Origin: DASUBN01 sp035691665
GTDB lineage: Bacteria; Pseudomonadota; Gammaproteobacteria; Natronospirales; REEB76
DNA length: 27,873 nt
NCBI GenBank assembly: GCA_035691665.1
Contig: DASSIS010000044.1
Coordinates: forward strand, 1 to 27,873
Reading direction: 5' to 3'
Shown one piece after another: positions 7,563 through 15,164 of the stretch. The notes under the pieces were generated by a model, which worked only from the letters and a program-made list of their open reading frames with translations, did no database searches and was not told the origin of the DNA. The translations under genes and the position numbers were made by a program. The first letter of the stretch is position 1. Each line of letters begins with the position of its first letter.

Positions 7563-8255
7563 ATGGCGTCTGACCAGACCAAGAGCTTCGACATCCCGGT
7601 GCTGGATCGGTTCGTGAGCCATTGCCATCTGCGCCACTTCGCGGCCAAGACGCCGGTGGTGAACGCGGGGGATGACTCCAACAGCCTGTTCCTGGTCATC
7701 GCCGGCTCCGTAGCCGTCATCGTCGAGGACGAGGACGGCAACGAGATCGTTGTGGCTTACCTCAACCGCGGCGAGTTCTTCGGCGAGATGGGGCTCTTCG
7801 TCGACGAGTCCAAGCGCAGCGCCTGGGTGCGCACCCGCAGCGAATGCCAGCTGGCCGAGATCAGCTACTCCCGCTTCCGCGAGCTCGCCCACAGCGATCC
7901 GGACCTCTTGTTCGAGCTCGCCGGCCAGCTCGTGGCGCGCTTGAAGCGCACCACCCGCAAGGTCAGCGACCTGGCGTTCCTCGACGTCACCGGCCGCATC
8001 GCCCGCGCCCTGCTCGACCTCTGCCTGCAGCCGGACGCCATGACCCATCCGGACGGCATGCAGATCCGTGTCAGCCGCCAGGAGATCGGACGCATCGTGG
8101 GCTGCTCCCGCGAGATGGCCGGGCGCGTGCTCAAGTCCCTGGAGGAGCACGGCCTCATCAGCGCCGCGGGCAAGACCATCGTGGTGTTCGGCGCGCGGCC
8201 GGATACCGACGTGACCATCCCCTTGAGCCGCCAGATCGCCCATCGGCCCTCTTAA
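7563..8255 (+). CDS. crp: cAMP receptor protein, Vfr/Crp type
   Basis: A 230-residue Crp/Fnr-family global regulator. The N-terminal cyclic-nucleotide domain keeps the contact residues seen in Crp: G74-E75 in FFGEMGLF and R85-S86 in RSAWVR, with T130/T131 in the long helix. The dimer helix leads into LAFLDVTGRIARALLDL. The C-terminal helix-turn-helix (about 161-185) reads RQEIGRIVGCSREMAGRVLKSLEEHG, close to E. coli Crp and closer to Vfr of Pseudomonas as I recall it. The ATG at 7563 is preferred over an in-frame TTG at 7551 because GGGGAAGA lies just upstream. About 18 residues extend beyond the usual Crp end. As in Pseudomonas, it lies near trpC and coq7. Confidence 0.93.
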   Translation: MASDQTKSFDIPVLDRFVSHCHLRHFAAKTPVVNAGDDSNSLFLVIAGSVAVIVEDEDGNEIVVAYLNRGEFFGEMGLFVDESKRSAWVRTRSECQLAEISYSRFRELAHSDPDLLFELAGQLVARLKRTTRKVSDLAFLDVTGRIARALLDLCLQPDAMTHPDGMQIRVSRQEIGRIVGCSREMAGRVLKSLEEHGLISAAGKTIVVFGARPDTDVTIPLSRQIAHRPS

Positions 8256-8256
8256 G

Positions 8257-8284
8257 AAACGACTGCGCTCGACATAACGCTGTC
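8257..8284 (+). repeat. Possible decayed end of the mosaic repeat
   Basis: Directly after the crp stop, ACTGCGCTCGACATAAC resembles the terminal block ACTGCGCT(T/C)GGCAT(A/G)AC of the repeat copies at 14929 and 22787. No matching second arm is found nearby, so this may be a remnant or chance similarity. Confidence 0.3.
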
Positions 8285-8322
8285 ACTACCGGGACGTGAC
8301 CGCCCTGCGATGGTGGTTACGC

Positions 8323-8351
8323 TTTCCAGCTGTTTCCACCCGGCCTATGAT
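8323..8351 (+). promoter_or_regulatory. Promoter of the alcohol dehydrogenase gene
   Basis: TTTCCA (8323-8328) and TATGAT (8346-8351) are spaced by 17 bp, so the predicted transcription start is near 8358. The following leader carries AAGGAG just before the ATG at 8404. The gene therefore probably has its own promoter. Confidence 0.5.
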
Positions 8352-8403
8352 GGGTCTCGCTTGAGCCCTGTCATCCGCGCTCGCGTCTCCTAAGGAGAGC
8401 CCC

Positions 8404-9456
8404 ATGCCCACCGCCACCCGCGGCTACGCCGCCCAGTCCCCCACCGCTCCCGTCGCGCCCTTCAGTTTCGAGCGCCGCGATCCACGCGAAGACGACGTCG
8501 TCATCGACATCCTCTACTGCGGCATCTGCCACACCGACATCCACCAAGCGCGCAACGAGTGGGGCCGCAGCCGATACCCCATGGTGCCGGGCCACGAGAT
8601 CATCGGGCGGGTCTCGGGCGTGGGCAAAGCCGTGAAAGACTTCAAGCCGGGCGACATGGTGGGCGTGGGCTGCATGGTGGACTCCTGCCAGCAGTGCGAG
8701 CCCTGCCGGCACGACCTGGAACAGTTCTGCGCCGAGGGCCCGACCTTCACCTACAACGGCACGGACCGGCAGGATAAGAGCCCCACCTATGGCGGCTATT
8801 CCGAACGCATCGTGGTGTCCCGCAAGTTCGTGCTGCGCCTCCCCAAGGGCCTGGATCCCAAGGCCGCCGCTCCCCTGCTCTGCGCCGGCATCACCACGTA
8901 TTCCCCTCTGCGCCGCTGGCAGGCGGGCAAGGGCACGAAGCTCGCGGTGGTGGGCTTAGGGGGCCTCGGCCACATGGCCCTCAAGTTCGGCAAGGCCTTC
9001 GGCGCGGACGTGACGCTCTTCACCCGCACCCCGGGTAAAGAACCGGAGGCCAAGCGCCTCGGTGCCGACCACGTGGTGCTCTCGACGGATGCCAGGCAGA
9101 TGAAGGACGCGGCCGGCCGCTTCGACCTCATCATCGACACCGTGCCCAACGAGCACGACGTCCACCCCTATCTCTCCACCCTCAAGCGCGACAGCAGCTA
9201 CGTGATCGTGGGCCAGCTCACGCCCTTGCTCCCGCCGGTGCAGCCCGGCGCGCTCATCACCGGCCGCAAGTCCCTCACCGGCTCGCTCATCGGCGGCATC
9301 GCCGAGACCCAGGAGATGCTGGACTTCTGCGCCAAGCACGGCATCGTCTGCGACATCGAGACCATCGCCATCCAGGACATCGACAAGGCTTACGAGCGGA
9401 TGCTCAAGAGCGACGTGCGTTATCGCTTCGTCATCGACATGGCGACTCTGAAATAA
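8404..9456 (+). CDS. Zinc-dependent NAD(P)-linked alcohol dehydrogenase (YahK/CAD type)
   Basis: A 350-residue medium-chain dehydrogenase that would interconvert alcohols and aldehydes. Catalytic zinc ligands are C39, H64 (GHE motif, E65) and C160. The structural zinc cysteines are C95, C98, C101 and C109. The nucleotide fold carries GLGGLG at 184-189. The sequence style (YCGICHTDIHQARNEWG, YPMVPGHEIIG, SPTYGGYSERIVV) is that of the YahK/cinnamyl-alcohol-dehydrogenase branch, whose members usually reduce aldehydes with NADPH. The start has a strong AAGGAG and its own promoter. It appears monocistronic; the large palindromic element follows 12 bp after the stop. Confidence 0.93.
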   Translation: MPTATRGYAAQSPTAPVAPFSFERRDPREDDVVIDILYCGICHTDIHQARNEWGRSRYPMVPGHEIIGRVSGVGKAVKDFKPGDMVGVGCMVDSCQQCEPCRHDLEQFCAEGPTFTYNGTDRQDKSPTYGGYSERIVVSRKFVLRLPKGLDPKAAAPLLCAGITTYSPLRRWQAGKGTKLAVVGLGGLGHMALKFGKAFGADVTLFTRTPGKEPEAKRLGADHVVLSTDARQMKDAAGRFDLIIDTVPNEHDVHPYLSTLKRDSSYVIVGQLTPLLPPVQPGALITGRKSLTGSLIGGIAETQEMLDFCAKHGIVCDIETIAIQDIDKAYERMLKSDVRYRFVIDMATLK

Positions 9457-9468
9457 GCCTAGATTGTT

Positions 9469-10033
9469 CGACATCCCTGTCTAAATCTGTTCCGGCCCCT
9501 CCTGGGGCCGGGCTACTTTCTTGTCGCGACAAGAAAGTAGCCAAAGAAACGCTCCCCGGGGATGGCGGGCTTAATAACAATACCGCTGGAGACAGCGGCA
9601 TTGTTATTGCCTCCCCTCGCTGCTCGCGTCCTCGGGGCCCGGCTAACGGTGCTTCCCTGCACCGGTCGCCGGGACAGGGCGTTCCCTCGCCCCGTCCTGC
9701 TGCGCAGGCTTCCCCTTCTGGGCGCTGCGCGCTCGGCGCCATCCACGGGTATGAAGAACTCGTTCTCAGCCTTTTCTCTTCTCTCCCTACCCGTAGCGCG
9801 AGCCGAGCACTGGACTGAGCAAGGCAAGCCCGAAGGGGCGCCGCCCAGGATGGCGGCGCTTCCACACGCGGCATAGGGACATGCCGTGTGTGGAACTCCG
9901 CAGCGAAGGAAGGGCGCAGGGAAGGTGCGGTTTCCGCACCCCGCGCTCCGGGGGAATGGTTTTGGGCACTTTTGCCGAAACAAAAGTGCCCCGTCGCCCG
10001 GAGGCGACGGAACGGATTTAGACAGGGATGTCG
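9469..10033. repeat. 565-bp palindromic element with 26-bp terminal inverted repeats
   Basis: The ends 9469-9494 and 10008-10033 are inverted repeats matching at 25 of 26 positions. Flanking CCTAGA (9458-9463) and TCTAGG (10039-10044) extend the symmetry with mismatches. Inside are hairpins in series: 9492-9511 (8-bp stem), 9511-9542 (perfect 16-bp arms), 9573-9608 (15 of 16), 9861-9894 (13 of 14), 9924-9940 (7-bp stem), 9964-9991 (perfect 11-bp arms) and 9991-10010 (8-bp stem). Frames of up to 156 codons cross it on both strands, but all run through the palindromes and look like no protein. It fills the gap between the convergent adh and trpC genes and could fold into a strong bidirectional barrier to transcription. 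Confidence 0.75.
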
Positions 10034-10039
10034 CCCGCT

Positions 10040-10840
10040 CTAGGCTGCGAAGAGCTCGGCCAATTTCTGACCAGGATCATCAGCTCGCATGAAGGCCTCC
10101 CCCACCAGGAAGCCCTCGACACCATGGCGGCGCATGTTGGCCACGTCGTCCCGGCTCTTGATCCCGCTCTCGGTCACCACCAGGCAGTCTTTCGGGATGC
10201 GCGGCAGGAGCCCCAGGGTCACGGCGGGATCGGTGTGGAAGCTCGCGAGGTCCCGGTTGTTGATGCCCACGAAGGGCGGCTTGAGCGCCAGCGCCCGCTC
10301 CAGCTCCTCCCCGTCGTGCACTTCGAGCAAGGCGTCCATGCCGAGGTCGGCGGCGAGCGCCGCCAGCTCCCGGAGCTGGGCATCGCCCAGGGCCTTCACG
10401 ATGAGCAAGATGCAGTCCGCGCCCATGACCCGCGCCTCATAGACCTGCCAGGGGTCGACGATGAAATCCTTGCGCAGCACCGGCAGCACGCAGGCGGCGC
10501 GGCCCTGCTTGAGGTACTCCGGCTCGCCGTGGAAGAACTGTCGGTCCGTGAGTATGGAGAGGCAGCTCGCACCGGCGGCGGCATAGCTCCGAGCGATGGC
10601 CGCAGGATCGAAAGCCTGGCGCAGCACGCCTTGGCTCGGTGAGGCCTTCTTGATCTCGGCGATCACCGCCGGCCGGCCCGCCTCTGCCGCCGCCTTGAGC
10701 GCGCCCAGGAAGTCCCGGGGTTCCGGCGCGCGCTCTACCTCGGCCCGGAGCTGTTTCAGAGGGCGCGCTGCGCTGCCCGCCGCCACTTCCTCCGCCTTGG
10801 CAGCCAGGATCTTCCTCAGGATATCCGTATCCCGGTTCAT
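10040..10840 (-). CDS. trpC: Indole-3-glycerol phosphate synthase
   Basis: A 266-residue TIM-barrel enzyme that closes the indole ring (CdRP to indole-3-glycerol phosphate) in tryptophan synthesis. Family motifs in order: AEIKKASPSQG, SILTDRQFF, VLRKDFIVDPWQV with the catalytic Lys, LLEVHDGEELERA, FVGINNRDLASF, VVTESGIKS and FLVGEAFM. It is monofunctional, without a fused TrpF. Its start overlaps the trpD stop by 4 nt (ATGA), indicating translational coupling as the last gene of rpe-gph-trpEGDC. The TAG stop lies in the flank of the palindromic element at 9469-10033. Confidence 0.96.
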   Translation of the reverse strand: MNRDTDILRKILAAKAEEVAAGSAARPLKQLRAEVERAPEPRDFLGALKAAAEAGRPAVIAEIKKASPSQGVLRQAFDPAAIARSYAAAGASCLSILTDRQFFHGEPEYLKQGRAACVLPVLRKDFIVDPWQVYEARVMGADCILLIVKALGDAQLRELAALAADLGMDALLEVHDGEELERALALKPPFVGINNRDLASFHTDPAVTLGLLPRIPKDCLVVTESGIKSRDDVANMRRHGVEGFLVGEAFMRADDPGQKLAELFAA

Positions 10841-11847
10841 CGGGTGGCCTCCACGTATTCCTTCAGCTTGCGTGCCGCCCCGCCGGAGCCGATCGCTTCC
10901 CGGGCCTTGTCCACGCCTTTAGACAGACTGTCTGTCAGGTCCGCGGCATAGATGGCCGCGCCGGCGTTCAGCAGCGTCATGTCGAGCGCGGGCCCAGGCT
11001 TGCCTGACAGCGCCTCCTGGATGGAAGCGTGGCTCTCCTGAGGGCTTTGCACCAGCAAAGCTTGTAGAGACTGGCGGCGGATGCCGAAGTCCTCGGGGGT
11101 GATGCGGTAGCTCCGGATGGCGCCGTCCTTGAGTTCCGCCACGCTGGTGGGCGCGGCGAGGCTGATCTCGTCCAGCTCATCCTCGGAATGCACCACCAGC
11201 ACATGCCGGCTGCCCAGGGACTGCAGCACCTGGGCGATGGGTTCCACCCAACGCTCCGCGAACACACCCATGAGCTGGTGAGGTGCGTTCGCCGGGTTGG
11301 TGAGCGGACCCAGGAGGTTGAACAGGGTGCGGGTGCCGAGCTCCCGGCGCGGTGCGGCGGCGTAGTGGGCCGCCGGATGGTGGGCTGGGGCGAACATGAA
11401 GCCGAAACCGATCTTCTCGATGCTCTCCGCCACCCGTTCCGGTGGCTGCTCGATCTGCACGCCCATGGCCTCCAGCACGTCGGCGCTGCCGGACTTGCTC
11501 GACATGGAGCGGTTGCCGTGCTTCGCCACGTGGCCGCCGGCGGCGGCCACCACGAAAGCGGCGGCGGTGGAGACGTTGAACAGCCCCTTGGCGTCGCCGC
11601 CGGTGCCGCAGGTGTCCACCAGGTGCGCGGTGCCGACCTTCACCGGCAGCGCGAACTCGCGCATGACGCGGGCCGCGGCGCTGATCTCCGTCACCGTCTC
11701 GCCCTTGGCGCGCAGGCCCGCCAGGAAACCGCCGATCTGGGTGGGAGTCGCGCCGCCGGTCATGATCTGGCGCATCACGGCTTCCATCTCGCCGGAGCTG
11801 AGGTCCTTGTGACTGACGATGTTGCCGATGGCCTCTTTGATGTCCAC
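10837..11847 (-). CDS. trpD: Anthranilate phosphoribosyltransferase
   Basis: A 336-residue enzyme that joins anthranilate to PRPP. It shows the family motif GTGGD (81-85), the following NVSTAAAFV, and KHGNRS (109-114) that contact PRPP and anthranilate, then LFNLLGPLTNP. The start is a GTG at 11847 with AGGGGTG as Shine-Dalgarno; it begins one base after the trpG stop. It overlaps trpC by 4 nt at its other end, so trpG, trpD and trpC are tightly coupled. Confidence 0.96.
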   Translation of the reverse strand: MDIKEAIGNIVSHKDLSSGEMEAVMRQIMTGGATPTQIGGFLAGLRAKGETVTEISAAARVMREFALPVKVGTAHLVDTCGTGGDAKGLFNVSTAAAFVVAAAGGHVAKHGNRSMSSKSGSADVLEAMGVQIEQPPERVAESIEKIGFGFMFAPAHHPAAHYAAAPRRELGTRTLFNLLGPLTNPANAPHQLMGVFAERWVEPIAQVLQSLGSRHVLVVHSEDELDEISLAAPTSVAELKDGAIRSYRITPEDFGIRRQSLQALLVQSPQESHASIQEALSGKPGPALDMTLLNAGAAIYAADLTDSLSKGVDKAREAIGSGGAARKLKEYVEATR

Positions 11848-11848
11848 G

Positions 11849-12433
11849 TCACTTCACCCCTTGAAGGAAGTTACGCAGCAGGTCGTGGCCGTATTGTGTG
11901 AGGATGGATTCGGGGTGGAACTGCACCCCCTCGATGGGCAGCGTCTTGTGGCGCACGCCCATGATCTCCTCCATGCCGCCCTTATCATCCTCCGTCCAGG
12001 CGGTCACTTCCAGGCAATCGGGCACCGAGTCCTTGGCGATCACCAGGGAATGGTAGCGGGTGGCCTGGAAGCCGTCCGGCAGGTCCCGGAATACACCCTC
12101 GCCCCGGTGACGTATCTTCGACACCTTGCCGTGCATCACCTTTCCCGCGTGCACGATGTGCCCGCCGAAGGCCTGCCCGATGCCCTGGTGGCCGAGGCAC
12201 ACGCCGAGGATGGGGAACTCGCCGCCCAGCTTCTGGATGAGCTCCACGCAGATGCCGGCTTCGCTCGGGGTGCAGGGACCGGGGGAGATCACGATGCGCT
12301 CGGGCTTGAGGGCCGCCACCTCGGCCACGGACAGGGCGTCGTTGCGATACACCCGTACGTCCGCGCCCAGCTCGCCCAGGTACTGCACTAGGTTATAGGT
12401 AAAGGAATCGTAGTTATCGATCATCAGGATCAT
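11849..12433 (-). CDS. trpG: Anthranilate synthase glutamine amidotransferase subunit
   Basis: A 194-residue class-I glutamine amidotransferase that supplies ammonia to TrpE. The catalytic triad is visible: C79 in LGVCLGHQ, and H173 and E175 in QFHPES. The N-terminus MILMIDNYDSFTYNLVQYLG is typical of TrpG/PabA, so it may also serve folate synthesis; its place between trpE and trpD supports the Trp role. The 148-bp spacer from trpE holds a repeat element. Confidence 0.95.
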   Translation of the reverse strand: MILMIDNYDSFTYNLVQYLGELGADVRVYRNDALSVAEVAALKPERIVISPGPCTPSEAGICVELIQKLGGEFPILGVCLGHQGIGQAFGGHIVHAGKVMHGKVSKIRHRGEGVFRDLPDGFQATRYHSLVIAKDSVPDCLEVTAWTEDDKGGMEEIMGVRHKTLPIEGVQFHPESILTQYGHDLLRNFLQGVK

Positions 12434-12443
12434 CGGGCACCTC

Positions 12444-12565
12444 TAAAAATCATCTTTTGCTTCCTGGCGTCGTTGCGGTCCGGCTTGCAATCCTCACGTA
12501 CATCAAGAGTACGCTCCGGTTGCTCGCCTCCCGCGCCTCGCCAGTAAGCAAAATCTGGATTTTTA
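12444..12565. repeat. Mosaic inverted-repeat element, copy 2 (between trpE and trpG)
   Basis: The arms 12444-12469 and 12539-12565 are complementary with few mismatches. Both begin TAAAAATC and contain TTTTGCTT and CTGGCG when read outside-in. The centre carries the conserved core: GCAATCCTCACGTAC, then ATCAAGA, then GTACGCTCCGGTTGC (about 12487-12522). The element separates trpE from trpG inside the operon, and the folded RNA would lie on the operon transcript. Confidence 0.75.
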
Positions 12566-12581
12566 ATAGGTGCCCGCATTT

Positions 12582-14060
12582 TTATTCTCCGCGTCCGTTG
12601 CCGGTACGCGTCATCTCCACCGCGCGCAACATCGCTTTCGCCTTGTTCAAGGTCTCACGCCACTCGTTCACCGGCACCGAATCGTGCACGATGCCGGCAC
12701 CCGCCTGCACGTGCAGGCGGCCGTCCTTGATGACGGCGGTACGGATGGCGATGGCCGTATCCAGGTTACCGTTCCAGCCGATGTAGCCCACGGCGCCGGA
12801 ATAGATGCCGCGCTTCACGGGCTCGAGTTCATGGATGATCTCGAGCGCCCGCACCTTGGGCGCCCCGCTCACGGTGCCGGCGGGGAAGGAGGCCTTGAGC
12901 ACATCCAGCGGGCTCAAGCCCACCTTGAGCTTGCCGCGCACCTCCGAGACGATGTGCATCACGTGGGAGTAGCGCTCGATGACCATGCGTTCGGTGACGC
13001 GCACGCTGCCCGTCTCCGCCACCCGGCCCACGTCGTTGCGGCCGAGGTCCACCAGCATCACGTGCTCGGCGATCTCCTTGGGGTCCGCCAGCAGCTCTTC
13101 CGCGAGGTGGGCGTCCTCGGCCAGGGTCTTGCCGCGGGGGCGGGTGCCGGCGATGGGCCGGAGCATGACCTCCCCCCCCTCCACTCTCACCAACACCTCG
13201 GGCGAAGAACCCGTCACCTGGAAATCCCCGAAATCCAGGTGGTACATATAGGGAGACGGGTTGATGACCCGCAGCGCCCGGTAGACGTCCAGGGCCGTGC
13301 CGGAGAAAGGCGCCGTGAGTCTCTGGGACAGCACCACCTGGAAGGCGTCGCCGTCCTTGATGTATTCCCGCACTCGCTCCACCGCTTTGCAGAAGGCCTG
13401 CTCCTCGAAGCCCGAGGCAAACTCCCCGGCGGCGCTGCCGGTGTAGCCCGCGCGGGAGGGATAACGCAGCGGCGAACGGAGCTTGGCCGCGAGTTCCTCC
13501 AGGCGGTGCTCGGCGGAGTGCAGCCCGTCTTCCTCCTCCGCATGGGCATGCACCAGGAGCTGGACCGTGCCCCTAAGGTTGTCGAAGATCACCAGTTCCT
13601 CGGCGAGCATCAGCGCCGCGTCCGGGCAACCGAGCTCGTCCTCACCGCCGCGGCCGGCCAGCGTCGGCTCGATGTAAGCCACGGTGTCGTGGCTGAAGTA
13701 GCCCACGAGGCCGCCGCTGAAGCGCGGCAGGCCGGGGAGCTCCGGCGCCCGGAACCGGGCGCGGAAGTGTTCGATGGCCGCGAAGGGGTCGGCAGCGGAG
13801 ACGGTCTCCTCGCCCGCGGCGCTGCTCACGCGGCACACCCCGTCGCGCACCGTGAACAGCGCGGCGGCGGCGAGGCCGATGATGGAATAGCGTCCCCAGG
13901 TCTCTCCGCCCTCCACGGACTCCAGCAGGAAGGTATGGGGGCCGTTCGCCAGCTTGAGATAGACGCTCAAGGGCGTATCGAGATCCGCGAGGATCTCCTT
14001 CACCACCGGGATGCGGTTGTAACCTGTCGCCTTTAAGGCGTCGAAACGCTGTGGGTCCAT
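12582..14060 (-). CDS. trpE: Anthranilate synthase component I
   Basis: A 492-residue chorismate-utilising enzyme that makes anthranilate with TrpG, the first step of tryptophan synthesis. The LLES motif (45-48, followed by VEGGETWGRYS) is the tryptophan feedback site. The C-terminal catalytic half shows DAFQVVLSQR, INPSPYMY, GSSPEVLV, PIAGTRPRG, HVMLVDLGRNDVGRV, SGAPKVRA and the NLDTAIAIRT and QAGAGIVHDS segments. The start at 14060 has CAGGA about 11-13 nt upstream; that site can pair with the trp leader. It is preceded by a trpL-like leader gene. Confidence 0.96.
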   Translation of the reverse strand: MDPQRFDALKATGYNRIPVVKEILADLDTPLSVYLKLANGPHTFLLESVEGGETWGRYSIIGLAAAALFTVRDGVCRVSSAAGEETVSAADPFAAIEHFRARFRAPELPGLPRFSGGLVGYFSHDTVAYIEPTLAGRGGEDELGCPDAALMLAEELVIFDNLRGTVQLLVHAHAEEEDGLHSAEHRLEELAAKLRSPLRYPSRAGYTGSAAGEFASGFEEQAFCKAVERVREYIKDGDAFQVVLSQRLTAPFSGTALDVYRALRVINPSPYMYHLDFGDFQVTGSSPEVLVRVEGGEVMLRPIAGTRPRGKTLAEDAHLAEELLADPKEIAEHVMLVDLGRNDVGRVAETGSVRVTERMVIERYSHVMHIVSEVRGKLKVGLSPLDVLKASFPAGTVSGAPKVRALEIIHELEPVKRGIYSGAVGYIGWNGNLDTAIAIRTAVIKDGRLHVQAGAGIVHDSVPVNEWRETLNKAKAMLRAVEMTRTGNGRGE

Positions 14061-14063
14061 GGG

Positions 14064-14174
14064 ACGGTCATCCTGAAAAGATACGGAGAACGGTTTGCTG
14101 GGAGACGCAAATCGTCAGGCTCACCATCGCCAGCTGCGGCGTGGGGCCTTGTTCGCTCCGTACTGGATGACCGT
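14064..14174 (-). promoter_or_regulatory. Long-range RNA helix between the trp leader and the trpE ribosome-binding site
   Basis: On the minus-strand transcript, ACGGTCATCC (14174-14165, in trpL) is exactly complementary to GGATGACCGT (14073-14064), which contains the GGA of the trpE Shine-Dalgarno. The pairing continues inward: TACGGA (14162-14157) with TCCGTA (14087-14082), GAAC (14154-14151) with GTTC (14091-14088), and GG (14148-14147) with CC (14093-14092), 22 bp in all with short bulges. Between the arms, CGATTTGC and GCAAACCG can form a local stem. There is no U-run typical of an intrinsic terminator directly after it. Regulation of trpE by this fold is inferred. Confidence 0.5.
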
Positions 14175-14183
14175 GGAAGACAT
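14121..14183 (-). CDS. trpL: trp leader peptide
   Basis: A 20-codon frame begins at the ATG at 14183 and ends at the TGA at 14121-14123, between gph and trpE. Its last residues are SWRW, so two Trp codons sit directly before the stop; the preceding residues include two Arg. Position and Trp placement match leader peptides used for attenuation of trp operons. The Shine-Dalgarno is weak (AAGG about 10 nt upstream). Codons 4-13 form the 5' arm of a long helix reaching the trpE ribosome-binding site. I did not find a textbook terminator hairpin with a U-tract, so the mechanism may differ from that of E. coli. Confidence 0.65.
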   Translation of the reverse strand: MSSTVIQYGANKAPRRSWRW

Positions 14184-14234
14184 GACTTTATTGCCTTGGA
14201 TACCCGGCGGGATATCCGGCCGGGGCAAGAGACA

Positions 14235-14927
14235 TTAGCGGGAAGCGCCCGGGGCCGCAAGCCCCAAGCCCTCGAGCCAGGGCAGGAGCTCGGCCATGGA
14301 ATCGAACTGCACTTCGGCCCCCAGGGCCATCAAGTCCTCGCCCTGCCGATAACCATAGCTCACCGCCACCGCCCGGAACTGGGCCGCCCGGGCCGCTTCG
14401 ATGTCGTTGCGGGAATCCCCCACCATGCAGCAGGCATCGGGGGTGAGGTCGAAGTGCACGGCGGCGTGCAGGAGCGGCTGGGGATCCGGTTTCATCACCG
14501 GCAGGCTGTCGCCGCAGAGCACGAGCCCGAAGTGGACGTCTATGCCGAGAGCCTTCAGCAGCGGCAGCGTGAACTCCGTGGACTTGTTGGTGATGCAAGC
14601 GACCGCGCAACGGCCTTGCAGCGAGTCGAGGGTCTCGCGCACCTCCGGATAGAGCTTGCTCTCCACGCAGAGGTGCTGCATGTAGGCGCGGCGGAAATGG
14701 GCCAGGGCCTCGGCGAGCTGCGCCGGATCCGGCTCCCCCATGCGCTCGCCGGTGAGCGCCCTCTTCAGGAGGCGGATGACGCCGTTGCCCACCATCTGCT
14801 GCACCGCCTCCGGCGCCAGGGACGGCAGGTCCAATTCACGCAGGGTCTGGATGACGGCGGTGACGATGTCGGGGATGCTGTCAACCAGCGTCCCATCCAG
14901 ATCAAAGGCTACTAACTTTATTGTCAT
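14235..14927 (-). CDS. gph: Phosphoglycolate phosphatase
   Basis: A 230-residue HAD-family hydrolase that removes phosphate from 2-phosphoglycolate formed in DNA repair and oxygenase side reactions. The nucleophile motif is DLDGT (D9, D11), the Lys of motif III is K146 in MKPDP, and motif IV is GDSRND (160-165). A start at 14993 in the same frame would lie inside a repeat element and add unrelated residues; the ATG at 14927 gives the family N-terminus. The gene follows rpe in the order conserved in Pseudomonas (rpe-gph-trpE). A 237-bp spacer, mostly repeat, separates it from rpe, and the repeat lies directly next to its start codon. Confidence 0.93.
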   Translation of the reverse strand: MTIKLVAFDLDGTLVDSIPDIVTAVIQTLRELDLPSLAPEAVQQMVGNGVIRLLKRALTGERMGEPDPAQLAEALAHFRRAYMQHLCVESKLYPEVRETLDSLQGRCAVACITNKSTEFTLPLLKALGIDVHFGLVLCGDSLPVMKPDPQPLLHAAVHFDLTPDACCMVGDSRNDIEAARAAQFRAVAVSYGYRQGEDLMALGAEVQFDSMAELLPWLEGLGLAAPGASR

Positions 14928-14928
14928 T

Positions 14929-15127
14929 GTCTCAAAGCTACTGCGCTCGGCATGACTTCGTCTGTAGCAGGATGCGTACGTGCCGCGGAGCACAGGGATG
15001 TGCGAGAGCGGCGAGCGGTCCCCATCCCTGGTGCGCTAACCAGCTTCGCCATCCCTGGCGAAGCGTGCGCTATATATAGCGCACCCTCCCGCGCCTCGTC
15101 CTGCCTTCGCTCGTAACGCTTTGAGAC
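14929..15127. repeat. Mosaic inverted-repeat element, copy 3 (between rpe and gph)
   Basis: The ends GTCTCAAAGC (14929-14938) and GCTTTGAGAC (15118-15127) are perfect inverted repeats. The block after the left end (TACTGCGCTCGGCATGAC) and the module from about 14963 to 15015 (TGTAGCAGGATGCGTACGTG, then CCGCGGAGCACAGGGATGTG) also occur in the copies at 17561 and 21773. Internal palindromes include CTTCGCCATCCCTGGCGAAG and TGCGCTATATATAGCGCA. The element sits 1 bp upstream of the gph start and must contribute its translation-initiation region. Confidence 0.75.
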
Positions 15128-15164
15128 GTCTTCTTCCGACACGTCGAAGCGCAGTTCACAAGAC

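Noticed and set aside
9513..9983. Frames of 104-156 codons within the palindromic element on both strands
   Set aside because: They run through perfect palindromes, overlap each other on opposite strands, have no convincing start signals and show no protein-like sequence.
12570..14036. 488-codon plus-strand frame opposite trpE
   Set aside because: His- and Arg-rich antisense shadow; TrpE motifs are complete on the minus strand.
14075..14120. Classical intrinsic attenuator terminator before trpE
   Set aside because: The CGATTTGC/GCAAACCG stem is weak, with one mismatch, and is not followed directly by a U-run.
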